Assembly: GCA_900553145.1 (NCBI GenBank)
Contig: USCL01000154.1
Location: forward strand, 1 to 8,900
Direction of reading: 5' to 3'
Source of the DNA: an uncultured Desulfovibrio sp.
GTDB lineage: Bacteria > Desulfobacterota > Desulfovibrionia > Desulfovibrionales > Desulfovibrionaceae
DNA length: 8,900 bases
Shown here: in pieces, positions 1-7,753 of the stretch
Numbering within the stretch: the stretch's first letter is position 1
How the letters are laid out: each line of letters begins with the position of its first letter
Program-made: the position numbers and the translations under genes
The notes under the pieces: generated by a model
Database searches by the model: none
Told to the model about the DNA's origin: nothing
Seen by the model: only the letters and a program-made list of their open reading frames with translations

Positions 1-2040
1 CCCGCCGATGACGCCGCCGCAGCCGAGAACGGGGAAGCGCCCGTCGCTGAAGAGTCCGCCGCCGAAATGCCGGAGGAGGGCGTCGCCGCGCCCGTGCCCG
101 TTGCCGAAGCGGAACCCGCAGAGGCCGAGGAAGGCCCGGAGGCCGCCGCTGGCGAAGAGGCCCCCCGCAAGCCCCGCTCCCGTTCCCGCCGCCGCAAGCC
201 CGCGCGTCCCGCCGCCGAACAGTCGGAGGGGGCGCAGACGGATCAGAAGGCCGCCAAGCCCGCGGATATGCCCGAGGACGAGGTTTTTGTTTTTGACGAT
301 GATGACGACGAGCCTGTCGCCGCTGCTCCCGCCGAAGCCGAAGGCGAAGGCGACGAGGAGCGTAGCCCCCGCGTGCCGCGCAAGCCTCGCCGCCGCCGGA
401 ACAAGAAGGCCGCCGCTTCCGCCGCGTTGCGGGAGTCCGAGGACGATGCCGCCGAGTCCGCCGAAGAGGAGCAGGAGGCCAAGAAGGGCCGCAAGACGGC
501 CAAGGCCGCCGCGTCCGGCGTGGAACGCAAGATGCTGGTCAGCGTCCTTCCCGGCGACATGGTCGAGGTGGTGCTCACGGAAGACGGCGTGGTGCGCGAG
601 TACTATGTGGAAATGACCCAGCAGGCCAAGATCCGGGGCAACATCTACAAGGGCGTCATCAACAACATCGACACCAACCTTCAGGCCGCGTTCGTCAATT
701 ACGGGAACGTGAAGAACGGCTTCCTCCAGATCGACGAAGTGCACCCCGAGTATTATCTCCAGCCCCATGAGCCCACCAAGGGCCGCAAGTATCCGCCCAT
801 CCAGAAGGTGCTCAAGACCGGGCAGGAAGTCCTCGTGCAGGTCGTGAAGGAGCCCAACGGGTCCAAGGGCGCGTTCCTGACCACGTGGCTGTCCCTTGCC
901 GGGCGTTTCCTCGTGCTGACGCCGGGGCAGGAGCAGATCGGCATTTCTCGGAAGGTGGAGGACGGCGAGGAGCGCAACCGCTTGCGTGATCTGATCCGCG
1001 GCCTTGAGCCCGGCGAAGGGCTCGGGGCCATCGTTCGCACCGTGAGCGCGGGCACGAGCAAGACCACGCTTCAGAAGGACCTGTCGTTCCTCAAGCGCGT
1101 CTGGAAGGATATCCGCAAGCGCGCCACCACGGAAAAGGTCCCCTCCCTGATTTATCAGGAACCGGGCCTCGCCAGCCGGAGCGTGCGCGACTATCTGTCC
1201 GACGACGTGTCCGAAGTCTGGGTGGATAACGCGGAAACCGCCGAAGCCATCCGGGAGATGGCTTCCCTGCTGTTCCCGCGCAAGGGCGACCTCGTGCATC
1301 TCTATGAGAGGCACGACAAAACCCTTTGGGAACATTTCGGCCTCCTGAACCAGATCGAGCAGGTGCATTCCCGCGAAGTGCTCATGCCGTCCGGCGGGCG
1401 TCTGGTGTTCGACCAGACCGAAGCCCTCATGGCCATCGACATCAACTCAGGCAAGATCGGTGGCAAGACGAATTTCGAAGCCATGGCCTTCCGCACCAAC
1501 ATGGAAGCGGCGACGGCCATTGCCCGCCAGCTCCGCCTGCGCGATATCGGCGGCCAGATCGTCATCGACTTCATCGAAATGCGCGATCCCGAGCATTGCC
1601 GCGAGGTCGAAAAGGAACTCCGCAATGCCATGAAGGGCGACCGCGCCCGTCATGACATCGGCAAGATGAGTTCGTTCGGGCTGCTCCAGATCGTGCGCCA
1701 GCGGACCGGCTCCTCGGCGATTTCCATCAGCATGGAAGCCTGCCCGCACTGCAAGGGCACGGGCCAGCGCCGCAACATGGAATGGCAGGCCGTGCAGACG
1801 CTCCGCGACCTGTACCGCGCCATGCGCGGGGCCGCGGCGGCGGGGCAGACCGAGTACGCCCACGGCGTGGACGCCGAGCTTGGGATGTACCTCCTGAACC
1901 ACAAGCGCGAACGGCTTTCGCTTCTGGAAAAGGAATTCCACATCCGTCTGGATATCCGTATTGAGGGCATTTCCCCCACGCCGTCCGCTCCAGCCCCGCA
2001 GCAGAATCATCCTCATACGGGGCAGAACAATGGCAGGTAA
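1..2040 (+). CDS. Ribonuclease E/G (Rne/Rng family), 5'-partial
   Basis: Endoribonuclease for single-stranded RNA, acting in mRNA decay and rRNA/tRNA maturation. The frame is open from base 1, so the start lies upstream; residues here are numbered from the Met at position 67. Residues 1-155 are low-complexity, alternating Glu/Asp/Ala-rich stretches with Arg/Lys clusters (RKPRSRSRRRK near 34-44, RKPRRRRNKK near 105-114), presumably disordered. The S1 RNA-binding region spans about 190-280. The catalytic DNase I-like region carries AIDINSG (D458) and IVIDFIEM (D501), matching the two metal-binding Asp of E. coli RNase E with the same 43-residue spacing. CPHCKGTG (C559, C562) is the Zn-link pair that joins subunits. 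The protein ends about 95 residues after the Zn-link, so the long C-terminal degradosome scaffold of enterobacterial RNase E is absent; the disordered part is N-terminal instead. Whether to call it rne or rng cannot be settled here. The last 11 nt overlap queH. Confidence 0.95.
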   Translation, partial: PADDAAAAENGEAPVAEESAAEMPEEGVAAPVPVAEAEPAEAEEGPEAAAGEEAPRKPRSRSRRRKPARPAAEQSEGAQTDQKAAKPADMPEDEVFVFDDDDDEPVAAAPAEAEGEGDEERSPRVPRKPRRRRNKKAAASAALRESEDDAAESAEEEQEAKKGRKTAKAAASGVERKMLVSVLPGDMVEVVLTEDGVVREYYVEMTQQAKIRGNIYKGVINNIDTNLQAAFVNYGNVKNGFLQIDEVHPEYYLQPHEPTKGRKYPPIQKVLKTGQEVLVQVVKEPNGSKGAFLTTWLSLAGRFLVLTPGQEQIGISRKVEDGEERNRLRDLIRGLEPGEGLGAIVRTVSAGTSKTTLQKDLSFLKRVWKDIRKRATTEKVPSLIYQEPGLASRSVRDYLSDDVSEVWVDNAETAEAIREMASLLFPRKGDLVHLYERHDKTLWEHFGLLNQIEQVHSREVLMPSGGRLVFDQTEALMAIDINSGKIGGKTNFEAMAFRTNMEAATAIARQLRLRDIGGQIVIDFIEMRDPEHCREVEKELRNAMKGDRARHDIGKMSSFGLLQIVRQRTGSSAISISMEACPHCKGTGQRRNMEWQAVQTLRDLYRAMRGAAAAGQTEYAHGVDAELGMYLLNHKRERLSLLEKEFHIRLDIRIEGISPTPSAPAPQQNHPHTGQNNGR

Positions 2041-2641
2041 CGGCAAAAGGGTGCTCCTGCACGCCTGTTGCGGGCCGTGCAGCATCATGTGCATCCAGTC
2101 GCTGCGCGATGAGGGCTATGATGTCACGGGCTACTTCGCCAACCCGAACATCCATCCCGTCACCGAATATTTCCGGCGGCGGGAGGCGATGGAGCAGGTG
2201 GCGGAACAGATGGCTCTCCCCATGCTGTGGCAGGACGATGTATACGATCTGCCCGGCTGGCTCAAGATGGTGCACGATCTGGGCATTGCGGACAATCAGG
2301 GGCATGCCCGCTGCGGGTACTGTTACGAAAGCCGCCTTGCCCTGACCTGCGCCATCGCCTCGGAAAACGGCTTCGACTGCTTTACCACGAGCCTGCTCTA
2401 TTCCCGCCACCAGCAGCACGACGCCATCCGGGGGATCGGAACCCGTGTCGCGGCGTCCGGGGACTACAAGAGCGACGCCGGGTTCGGTTCCGAATTCCTG
2501 TATCGCGACTTCCGCCCCTTCTGGCAGGCCGGGATCGACCGTTCCAAGGAGATGGGCCTGTACCGCCAGAACTACTGCGCCTGTATTTTTAGCGAATACG
2601 AGCGGTTTGAGAAGAAGCTGAGAAAGCTCGGTGCGGAATAA
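2030..2641 (+). CDS. queH: Epoxyqueuosine reductase QueH (DUF208 family)
   Basis: Catalyses the last step of queuosine synthesis, reducing epoxyqueuosine to queuosine in the wobble position of tRNAs with GUN anticodons; it is the non-homologous alternative to cobalamin-dependent QueG. The protein has 203 residues, normal for the family. Its motifs are HACCGPCS at residues 11-18 (C13, C14, C17), GHARCGYCYESRL starting at 91 (C95, C98), TTSLLYSRHQQHD from 119, and FRPFW...YRQNYCACIFSEYER near the C-terminus (C183, C185). The conserved Cys sets fit the known iron-sulfur cluster and metal site of QueH. The ATG at 2030 is chosen because it lies directly before the conserved KRVLLHACCGPC start; the frame stays open upstream to a TTG at 1961, but that lies deep inside the RNase gene. 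A weak GGGG Shine-Dalgarno sits 7 nt upstream. The 11-nt overlap with the RNase gene suggests translational coupling. Confidence 0.96.
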   Translation: MAGNGKRVLLHACCGPCSIMCIQSLRDEGYDVTGYFANPNIHPVTEYFRRREAMEQVAEQMALPMLWQDDVYDLPGWLKMVHDLGIADNQGHARCGYCYESRLALTCAIASENGFDCFTTSLLYSRHQQHDAIRGIGTRVAASGDYKSDAGFGSEFLYRDFRPFWQAGIDRSKEMGLYRQNYCACIFSEYERFEKKLRKLGAE

Positions 2642-2646
2642 GTATT

Positions 2647-3707
2647 ATGGTTAAGGTTTCCGTCATTATCCCCGTGTATAATGTGGCCCCGTATCTTGGC
2701 GAATGTCTGGATTCGGTTCTTGCACAGTCCCTGAGGGATATAGAGATTATTTGCGTAGATGATTGTTCTACGGATGATAGTCTACGGTTATTACGAAAAT
2801 ATGCTGAAGGTGATTCCAGAGTTCGCGTATTATCTAATGATAAAAACAGAGATGTTTCGGAAACAAGGAATCGAGGGATCAAAGAATCTTGCGGGGAATA
2901 TATTTTTTTGTGGATTCTGATGATACTCTTTATGGTAATAATGTATTAGAGACACTTTATTATATAGCTATAGCAGATTTGGCTGACGTAGTTTTGGGAC
3001 GCGCTGTCAATTGGTATTGGGAAGCGCAAGAGTCATGCTACGAAATAAATACATCAGTGGATTTTGAAAAAGATATTCGTAAAGGAACAATTAGTAACTT
3101 TCCTATATTGGCTCGTAACGTTACTGTATGGAATAAACTATTGTTACGTTCCTTTCTCTTAGAGAATCGTTTATTTTTTGATGAAACACTGCGTAAATTC
3201 GAAGACAACGATTTCTCATGCCGTGTGGCCGTGCATGCAAGGACAATTTCGTACATTGCGATCAATACGTATAAGTATCGGCAGAGAAAGGGAAACGACA
3301 AGTCCAAGATGTATATGAAAGGGCGTGAGGATGCCCTTTGGAAGTGCCATGCCGCGAAGAATATGGTTTCCGCCGTATGTACAGCGAAACCGATAGTACA
3401 GAAGATCTATGCAGATAATATTGGAGATATGCTGAGGGGAGCATACAGGGATTTTATCAGATATGGCAAGGCTGATGAACGTTTTAAAGACTTCATGATG
3501 GCCTTGAGCGACGTATTTACGGAAATGCCGGAAGGTGTTTCAATGAATCTGCCTATGGAGCTTCAGCTTGTGGCTATCCCTTTGAGGCAAGAGAGATATG
3601 CCGATGCATGGGCAATGCTTTATATGTATAAAAGAATGAGGGTACTGTACTATGTACGGTATCTCATTCCCGTGGTGAATTATCAAATAAAGCAATTGAT
3701 CCGGTAA
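2647..3707 (+). pseudogene. Family 2 glycosyltransferase, frame-disrupted at a T7 run
   Basis: Probable transferase of a sugar from a nucleotide-sugar donor to a surface polysaccharide or glycan. The first frame (ATG 2647 to TAG 2949, 100 aa) holds the GT-A nucleotide-binding start: VSVIIPVYN at 4-12, VDDCSTDDS at 37-45 and RNRGIKESCGEY at 74-85. It then leaves the family pattern and stops. The second frame, open to TAA 3707, continues exactly where it should: FVDSDDTLYGN (the DXD-type motif), then VWNKLLLRSF and FEDNDF. Joining them by a -1 shift at 2904-2910 gives 353 residues, a usual GT2 length, with DSDD at 90-93, WNKL at 162-165 and ED at 186-187. The rest of the 3' frame shows no further break. 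The second frame's earliest start is a TTG at 2889 without a convincing ribosome site. The start codon lies 5 nt after queH. The gene is much poorer in GC than its neighbours, suggesting transfer. It may be a true pseudogene, a phase-variable or frameshifted gene, or a homopolymer sequencing error. Confidence 0.85.
2903..2910 (+). other. T7 run / U_UUU_UUG slippery heptamer at the glycosyltransferase frame break
   Basis: Seven T residues (2903-2909) are followed by G. In the upstream reading frame the codons are ATT TTT TTG, so 2904-2910 forms a U_UUU_UUG heptamer of the X_XXY_YYZ type used for -1 ribosomal frameshifting. A -1 slip here, or one extra T in the run, restores the GEYIF-(L/F)-VDSDD reading expected for the family. 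A GGGGA stretch at 2893-2897 lies 6 nt before the heptamer and could pair with the anti-Shine-Dalgarno; I see no strong downstream stem-loop. The sequence and its frames are seen directly; any function of the site is inference. Confidence 0.6.
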
Positions 3708-3714
3708 TATTCTG

Positions 3715-3774
3715 CCTGTCTCCATAAAGAAGAGGCCACCCTTTCTCGGGTGGCCTCTTCTTTATGGAGACAGG
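3715..3774. terminator. Bidirectional terminator with a perfect 27-bp stem between convergent genes
   Basis: Arms 3715-3741 and 3748-3774 are perfect reverse complements (27 bp) around the 6-nt loop TTTCTC at 3742-3747. The inner GC-rich part is AGAGGCCACCC/GGGTGGCCTCT. It is flanked inside the same stem by AAAGA on the left and TCTTT on the right, so either strand presents a GC stem followed by a U-rich run. It begins 7 nt after the glycosyltransferase stop and ends 13 nt before the stop codon of the convergent ppiD-like gene, so it serves both. The stem extends about 11 bp beyond the usual A/T flank (CCTGTCTCCAT/ATGGAGACAGG), which is longer than a normal intrinsic terminator. Confidence 0.88.
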
Positions 3775-3787
3775 AAAATACTTGGTT

Positions 3788-5677
3788 TTAATCAGCCAAA
3801 ATCGTTTCGTTCTTCAATTCGATCTTGGCATTGGTGCGGAGCAGGCTGAGGAAGCCGCGGAACATCTGTTCGCGCTTGGCGTTGAGCACGGCGTCGGTGA
3901 TCTGCGGGGCGGCGGTCTTCCAGTCTTCGTCGCTCGGGGTCACGACTTCGGCCACGCGGGCGATGACCGCGCCGCCGTCGAGGGTGTAGGCCACGGGGAG
4001 CCATTCGTTCACCTTGGCGGCGAAGGCGGCCTTGGCCAGCTCGGCGTTCAGGCCCAGATCGCCCATATAGCCCTGACGGCCGACCGGTTCGGTCTTCTTG
4101 AGCTTGCCCTGCAGTTCCTTGGGCAGGTCGGCGGTAAAGGCCTTGCGTTCGGCGTTGGCGGCCTCAAAGGCGAGCGTGCGGGCCTTATCCTGCTGGAGGC
4201 GGGCCTTGATGTCGTCCTTTACGGCGTCAAGCGGCTTTACGGACTGAGGCTTGGATTCGTTCACCTTGGCGATGACGTAGCCGGTCTTGGTCACGAATGG
4301 CGTATCCAGCACGGTGCCGGGCTTGGCGGCCAGCAACGCGGGCAGGTTTTCGGGCTTGATGCCCATTTTTTCGGTCAGCTCGGTCGTGTTCACGAGGCCC
4401 GTAGCTTGCGGGATCAGCTTGAGAGGTTCGCCTGCGTCCTTCAGCGACTTGCCGCCGATGACCGCGAGCTGCACCTGTTCCAGCGCTTCCTGTACCTTGC
4501 CGGAGGCTTCGTCCAGAGCGAGGCGGCTGCGGATCTGAGCCTTCACTTCTTCCAGCGGCTTCTGGCCGGCGGCTTTCTTTTCTTCAACCTGGATGAGATG
4601 CCAGCCGAACTGCGTCTTGACGGGCTCGGAAAGATCGCCGGGGTTGAGCGCGAAAGAAGCCTTGTCGAACTCGGGAACCATTTGCCCGTGCGCGAACCAG
4701 CCGAGTTCGCCGCCCTGCGGGCCGCTGCCCGGATCCTCGGAGACTTCCTTGGCGACCTCGCCGAAGTCTTCGCCGGCCTTGATGCGCTTGGCGATTTCTT
4801 CGATCTTGGCCTTCGCCTTGGCCTGATCCTCTGCGGACGCCTTGGCGTCGCTCAGGATGAGGATGTGGCGGGCGCGCACCATTTCGGGCGTGGCGAACTG
4901 CGCGGCGTTCTTTTCGTAGAATTCGGACACGGCGGCGTCGCTGACGTCCTGGGCTGCGGCCAGCGCTTCCGCGCCGATGAGCAGGTATTCCACATCGGCC
5001 TGAGGCGGCACGGTGAAGGACGCCTGATTGGCCTCGTAGTAGTCCTTGATCTGCGCGTCGTCGACGGAGGTCTTGGCGGTGTAGTCTTCCAGCGGATAGA
5101 AAACGTATTCCAGAATGCGGCGTTCGCCTTCGTAACGGAACAGGTCACGCACTTCGGCTTCGGGAACGAAGGCCCCGGCGGTGACGTCGGCGCGGAGCTT
5201 GTTCATGAGCATGTTGTTGCGGAGTTCGGCTTCGAAGTTGCCGGGGGTGTTGCGCTGGGCCTTGATCATGCGGATGTAGGCGTCGGGATCGAACTTGCCT
5301 TCGGCGTTGTGGAAGGCGGGGAAGCTCTCGACGAGCTTGCGCAGCTCCACAGGCGTCACGACGATGCCGACGCGCTTGGCTTCCTGCATGATGAGGTTTT
5401 CGAGGATAAGGTTCTGGATGAGCTGCTGCTTGAGTTTCATCGCCTTGAGCCCGGCGGCGTCGAGATCGGGATACTGGGCGCGTACCTGCTGCTCAAGCTG
5501 TTCGTACTTCCGCTGGAACTCCTGAATGGTGATGGGTTCCCCGTTCACGGTGAGGATGACCGTGGAAGGGCCGCCCGTCAGGCCGCCGACGCCCCAGAAG
5601 ACGAAGACCAGAATGATGATGCCAAAGGCGATTTTGACGCCCCACGATTGGGCGTTGGCTCGGATGAGATCCAGCAT
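3788..5677 (-). CDS. ppiD: PpiD/SurA-like membrane-anchored parvulin-domain chaperone (SurA N-terminal domain protein)
   Basis: Periplasmic folding factor anchored in the inner membrane, expected near the Sec translocon to help newly exported proteins fold. It has 629 residues, close to E. coli PpiD (623). A short cytoplasmic start (1-15) precedes one transmembrane helix (about 16-33, AFGIIILVFVFWGVGG). The SurA_N-like chaperone domain (about 38-190) has NGEPITIQEFQRKYEQ and a helical LKQQLIQNLILENLIMQEA segment. The parvulin domain (about 265-367) has RARHILI (H271), GGELGWFAHGQMVPEFDKA and TQFGWHLIQVEE (H360). A chaperone-type C-terminal region follows. E. coli PpiD has lost isomerase activity; here the usual parvulin positions (M333, F337, F357, H360) are present, so activity is possible but unproven. 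The start is supported by GGAG about 7 nt upstream of the ATG. The gene lies 71 nt after the aconitase gene and is probably co-transcribed with it. The symbol is by family resemblance. Confidence 0.92.
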   Translation of the reverse strand: MLDLIRANAQSWGVKIAFGIIILVFVFWGVGGLTGGPSTVILTVNGEPITIQEFQRKYEQLEQQVRAQYPDLDAAGLKAMKLKQQLIQNLILENLIMQEAKRVGIVVTPVELRKLVESFPAFHNAEGKFDPDAYIRMIKAQRNTPGNFEAELRNNMLMNKLRADVTAGAFVPEAEVRDLFRYEGERRILEYVFYPLEDYTAKTSVDDAQIKDYYEANQASFTVPPQADVEYLLIGAEALAAAQDVSDAAVSEFYEKNAAQFATPEMVRARHILILSDAKASAEDQAKAKAKIEEIAKRIKAGEDFGEVAKEVSEDPGSGPQGGELGWFAHGQMVPEFDKASFALNPGDLSEPVKTQFGWHLIQVEEKKAAGQKPLEEVKAQIRSRLALDEASGKVQEALEQVQLAVIGGKSLKDAGEPLKLIPQATGLVNTTELTEKMGIKPENLPALLAAKPGTVLDTPFVTKTGYVIAKVNESKPQSVKPLDAVKDDIKARLQQDKARTLAFEAANAERKAFTADLPKELQGKLKKTEPVGRQGYMGDLGLNAELAKAAFAAKVNEWLPVAYTLDGGAVIARVAEVVTPSDEDWKTAAPQITDAVLNAKREQMFRGFLSLLRTNAKIELKNETILAD

Positions 5678-5704
5678 GACAGCTCCAGTTCAAAGGTTAC
5701 GGTT

Positions 5705-5741
5705 CCCGGCCCGCGTGCGGCGTCCCGTACGGCGGGCCGGG
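5705..5741 (-). other. GC-rich stem-loop between the aconitase and ppiD-like genes
   Basis: Arms CCCGGCCCGC (5705-5714) and GCGGGCCGGG (5732-5741) are perfect complements around a 17-nt loop. On the transcribed (-) strand the hairpin starts 7 nt after the aconitase stop codon and ends about 27 nt before the ppiD-like start. No U-run follows on that strand, so a classic intrinsic terminator is unlikely. It could stabilise the upstream transcript's 3' end or lower read-through, thereby setting the expression ratio of the two genes. No promoter is evident in the 71-nt gap. Confidence 0.5.
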
Positions 5742-5748
5742 CTCCGGC

Positions 5749-7683
5749 TTACATTTTTTCTTTTACGGCGTTCAAAAGGCCGCCGGCCCGGATGATGTCC
5801 AGTTCGGTCGCCGAGAGATCATTCTTTACAGGAAGAACGCCCACACCTGCAATCTCAATGTTCGTCACGCCGCCGGGCGTGATTTCCGTGAGCGGGATGC
5901 GGATATCGGCCCCCTGAGCCACTTTAGCATAATCTTCCCTGTTCACGAAGGCCAGAGGCAGGATGCCGAAATTCACGAGATTGGCGCGGTGGATGCGGGC
6001 CATCGAAAGGGCGAGCACAGCCCTGATGCCGAGATGGCGGGGGGCCAGCGCGGCGTGTTCGCGGCTGGAGCCCTGCCCGTAGTTCTCGCCCGCCACGATG
6101 ACGCCGTTGCCGCCCGCTTCGGACACGGCGCGGGCGCGCTTGACGAAATCGGGGTCGACGCGCACGAACACGTGCTCGGAAATGGCCGGGATGTTGGAGC
6201 GCAGGGCGAGGATTTCCGCGCCCGCGGGCATGATGTGGTCGGTGGTGATGTTGTCGCCGAGGCGGATCACCACGTTGGCTTCGAGTACGTCGCCGGAGGC
6301 GTCGAGGCGGGGGAATTTTTCCAGCGCCACGATGTTGGGCCCGCGCAGGACTTCGACGGCATCGCCGTTTTCCGGCGGGAACACGAACAGGTGCCGGATG
6401 GACGGCGGGTTGGCGGGCAGTTCGGGCTTGGCGGGCGGGGTCCCCCACGTGGCGGGATCGGTGAATGTGCCGTTCAGGGCGGCCTGTGCGGCGGTCAGGG
6501 GGCTGACCAGATAGACCTTGGCGTCCTTGGTGCCGCTGCGCCCTTCAAAGTTGCGGTTGAAGGTACGGGCGCTCACGCCGGAGGTGACGGGCGCGCCGCC
6601 GGAACCGATGCACGGGCCACAGGAGCATTCGAGCAGGCGCGCGCCGGAGCTGATGAGCGGCTCAAGGAGCCCTTCCTGCGCCAGCATGGTGAGCACCTGC
6701 TTGGAGCCGGGGGAAATCATGGCGTCGGTGCCGGGATTGATGCGGTGCCCGTCGAGGATCTGGGCGACCAGCTTGAGGTCCGCGTAGGAGGAGTTCGTAC
6801 AGGAGCCGATACAGACCTGTTCCACGGGCAGGCCGTCGAGTTCGGACACGGGCACCACGCGGTCGGGCATGTGCGGCTGGGCGGCCAGGGGGACCAGCGT
6901 GGAAAGGTCGATGGTTTCCTCTTCGTCATACGCGGCGTCGGCGTCGGGGCCGAGTTCCCGCCAGTCGGCTTCGCGGCCCATGGCCTTGAGGAAGGCGCGG
7001 GTCACATCGTCGGAAGGGAAGAGGGTGCCCGTGGCGCCGAGTTCCGCGCCCATGTTGGCGATGGTGGCGCGTTCCGGCACGGAGAGCGTGGCGACGCCGG
7101 GGCCGGCGTATTCGAACACGCGGCCCACGCCGCCCTTGACAGTGCGGCGGCGGAGCAGTTCGAGGATGACGTCCTTGGCGGAGGCCCAGCCGGTGAGCGC
7201 CCCGGTCAGGAGCACGCGCACCACCTTGGGCATGGGGATGTAGTAGGGCTCGCCCGCCATCGCCAGGGCGACGGAAAGGCCGCCCGCGCCCATGGCCAGC
7301 GAGCAGATGCCGCCCGCGGTGGGGGTGTGGCTGTCGGAGCCGACGAGGGTCGCGCCGGGCTTGGCGAAGTTTTCAAGGTGGAGCTGGTGGCAGATGCCGG
7401 TGCCGGGGCCGGAGTACACGCCGCCGAACTTGGCCGCCACGGTACGCAGGAAGCGGTGGTCATCGGGGTTGCGGAAGTTCATCTGGAGCGTGTTGTGGTC
7501 CACGTAGCTCAGGGAAATATCGGTCTTGACCCGGGGGATGCCCAAGGCTTCGAACTGGAGCCACGCCATTGTCCCGGTGGCGTCTTGGGTCAGGGTCTGG
7601 TCGATGCGCAGACCGATTTCGCTTCCGGGCGTCATGGTGCCGGAAACAAGGTGACTGCCGATGATTTTCTGTGTGAGGTTCAT
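5749..7683 (-). CDS. Aconitate hydratase, Aquifex-type, [4Fe-4S] enzyme
   Basis: Interconverts citrate and isocitrate through cis-aconitate, in the cytoplasm; in an anaerobe it mainly supplies 2-oxoglutarate for glutamate synthesis. It has 644 residues, much shorter than AcnA or AcnB (about 850-900), and matches the compact aconitase family first defined in Aquifex. The domains are co-linear with LeuC then LeuD. GSDSHTPTAGG starts at 115 and CIGSCTNSSYAD at 291 (C295); CSCGPCIGSGG starts at 353 (C355, C358). C295, C355 and C358 fit the three cluster ligands. The swivel domain follows, with NITTDHIMPAG (478-488) and GENYGQGSSREHAAL (532-546), whose R541 sits at the substrate-binding Arg position. 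A 3-isopropylmalate dehydratase is less likely because both subunit-like parts are fused and the aconitase NITTDH and NYGQGSSREHAA forms are present. The start has AGGGAAG just upstream of the ATG. A candidate promoter and dyad lie at 7754-7799. Confidence 0.93.
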   Translation of the reverse strand: MNLTQKIIGSHLVSGTMTPGSEIGLRIDQTLTQDATGTMAWLQFEALGIPRVKTDISLSYVDHNTLQMNFRNPDDHRFLRTVAAKFGGVYSGPGTGICHQLHLENFAKPGATLVGSDSHTPTAGGICSLAMGAGGLSVALAMAGEPYYIPMPKVVRVLLTGALTGWASAKDVILELLRRRTVKGGVGRVFEYAGPGVATLSVPERATIANMGAELGATGTLFPSDDVTRAFLKAMGREADWRELGPDADAAYDEEETIDLSTLVPLAAQPHMPDRVVPVSELDGLPVEQVCIGSCTNSSYADLKLVAQILDGHRINPGTDAMISPGSKQVLTMLAQEGLLEPLISSGARLLECSCGPCIGSGGAPVTSGVSARTFNRNFEGRSGTKDAKVYLVSPLTAAQAALNGTFTDPATWGTPPAKPELPANPPSIRHLFVFPPENGDAVEVLRGPNIVALEKFPRLDASGDVLEANVVIRLGDNITTDHIMPAGAEILALRSNIPAISEHVFVRVDPDFVKRARAVSEAGGNGVIVAGENYGQGSSREHAALAPRHLGIRAVLALSMARIHRANLVNFGILPLAFVNREDYAKVAQGADIRIPLTEITPGGVTNIEIAGVGVLPVKNDLSATELDIIRAGGLLNAVKEKM

Positions 7684-7753
7684 ATGCTTCCCTTTTATCT
7701 GGACTGCGTTGAAGCCGCGGGGCGCACCCCAACCGGACCGGCCGGCGCGAAAG

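Noticed and set aside
8..616. + strand Pro/Arg-rich frame inside the RNase gene's 5' part
   Set aside because: Out-of-frame reading of the low-complexity GCC/CGC-rich extension; the RNase frame continues without break.
1961..2029. Upstream TTG start for queH
   Set aside because: It would add 23 residues unlike the family and lies deep inside the RNase gene; the ATG at 2030 directly precedes the conserved start of QueH.
3764..5917. Long + strand reading frame of 717 codons opposite the ppiD-like gene
   Set aside because: It is the mirror of a GC-rich coding frame (Gly/Ala/Leu/His-rich, no family motifs) and starts within the terminator stem; the - strand frame has clear SurA and parvulin motifs.
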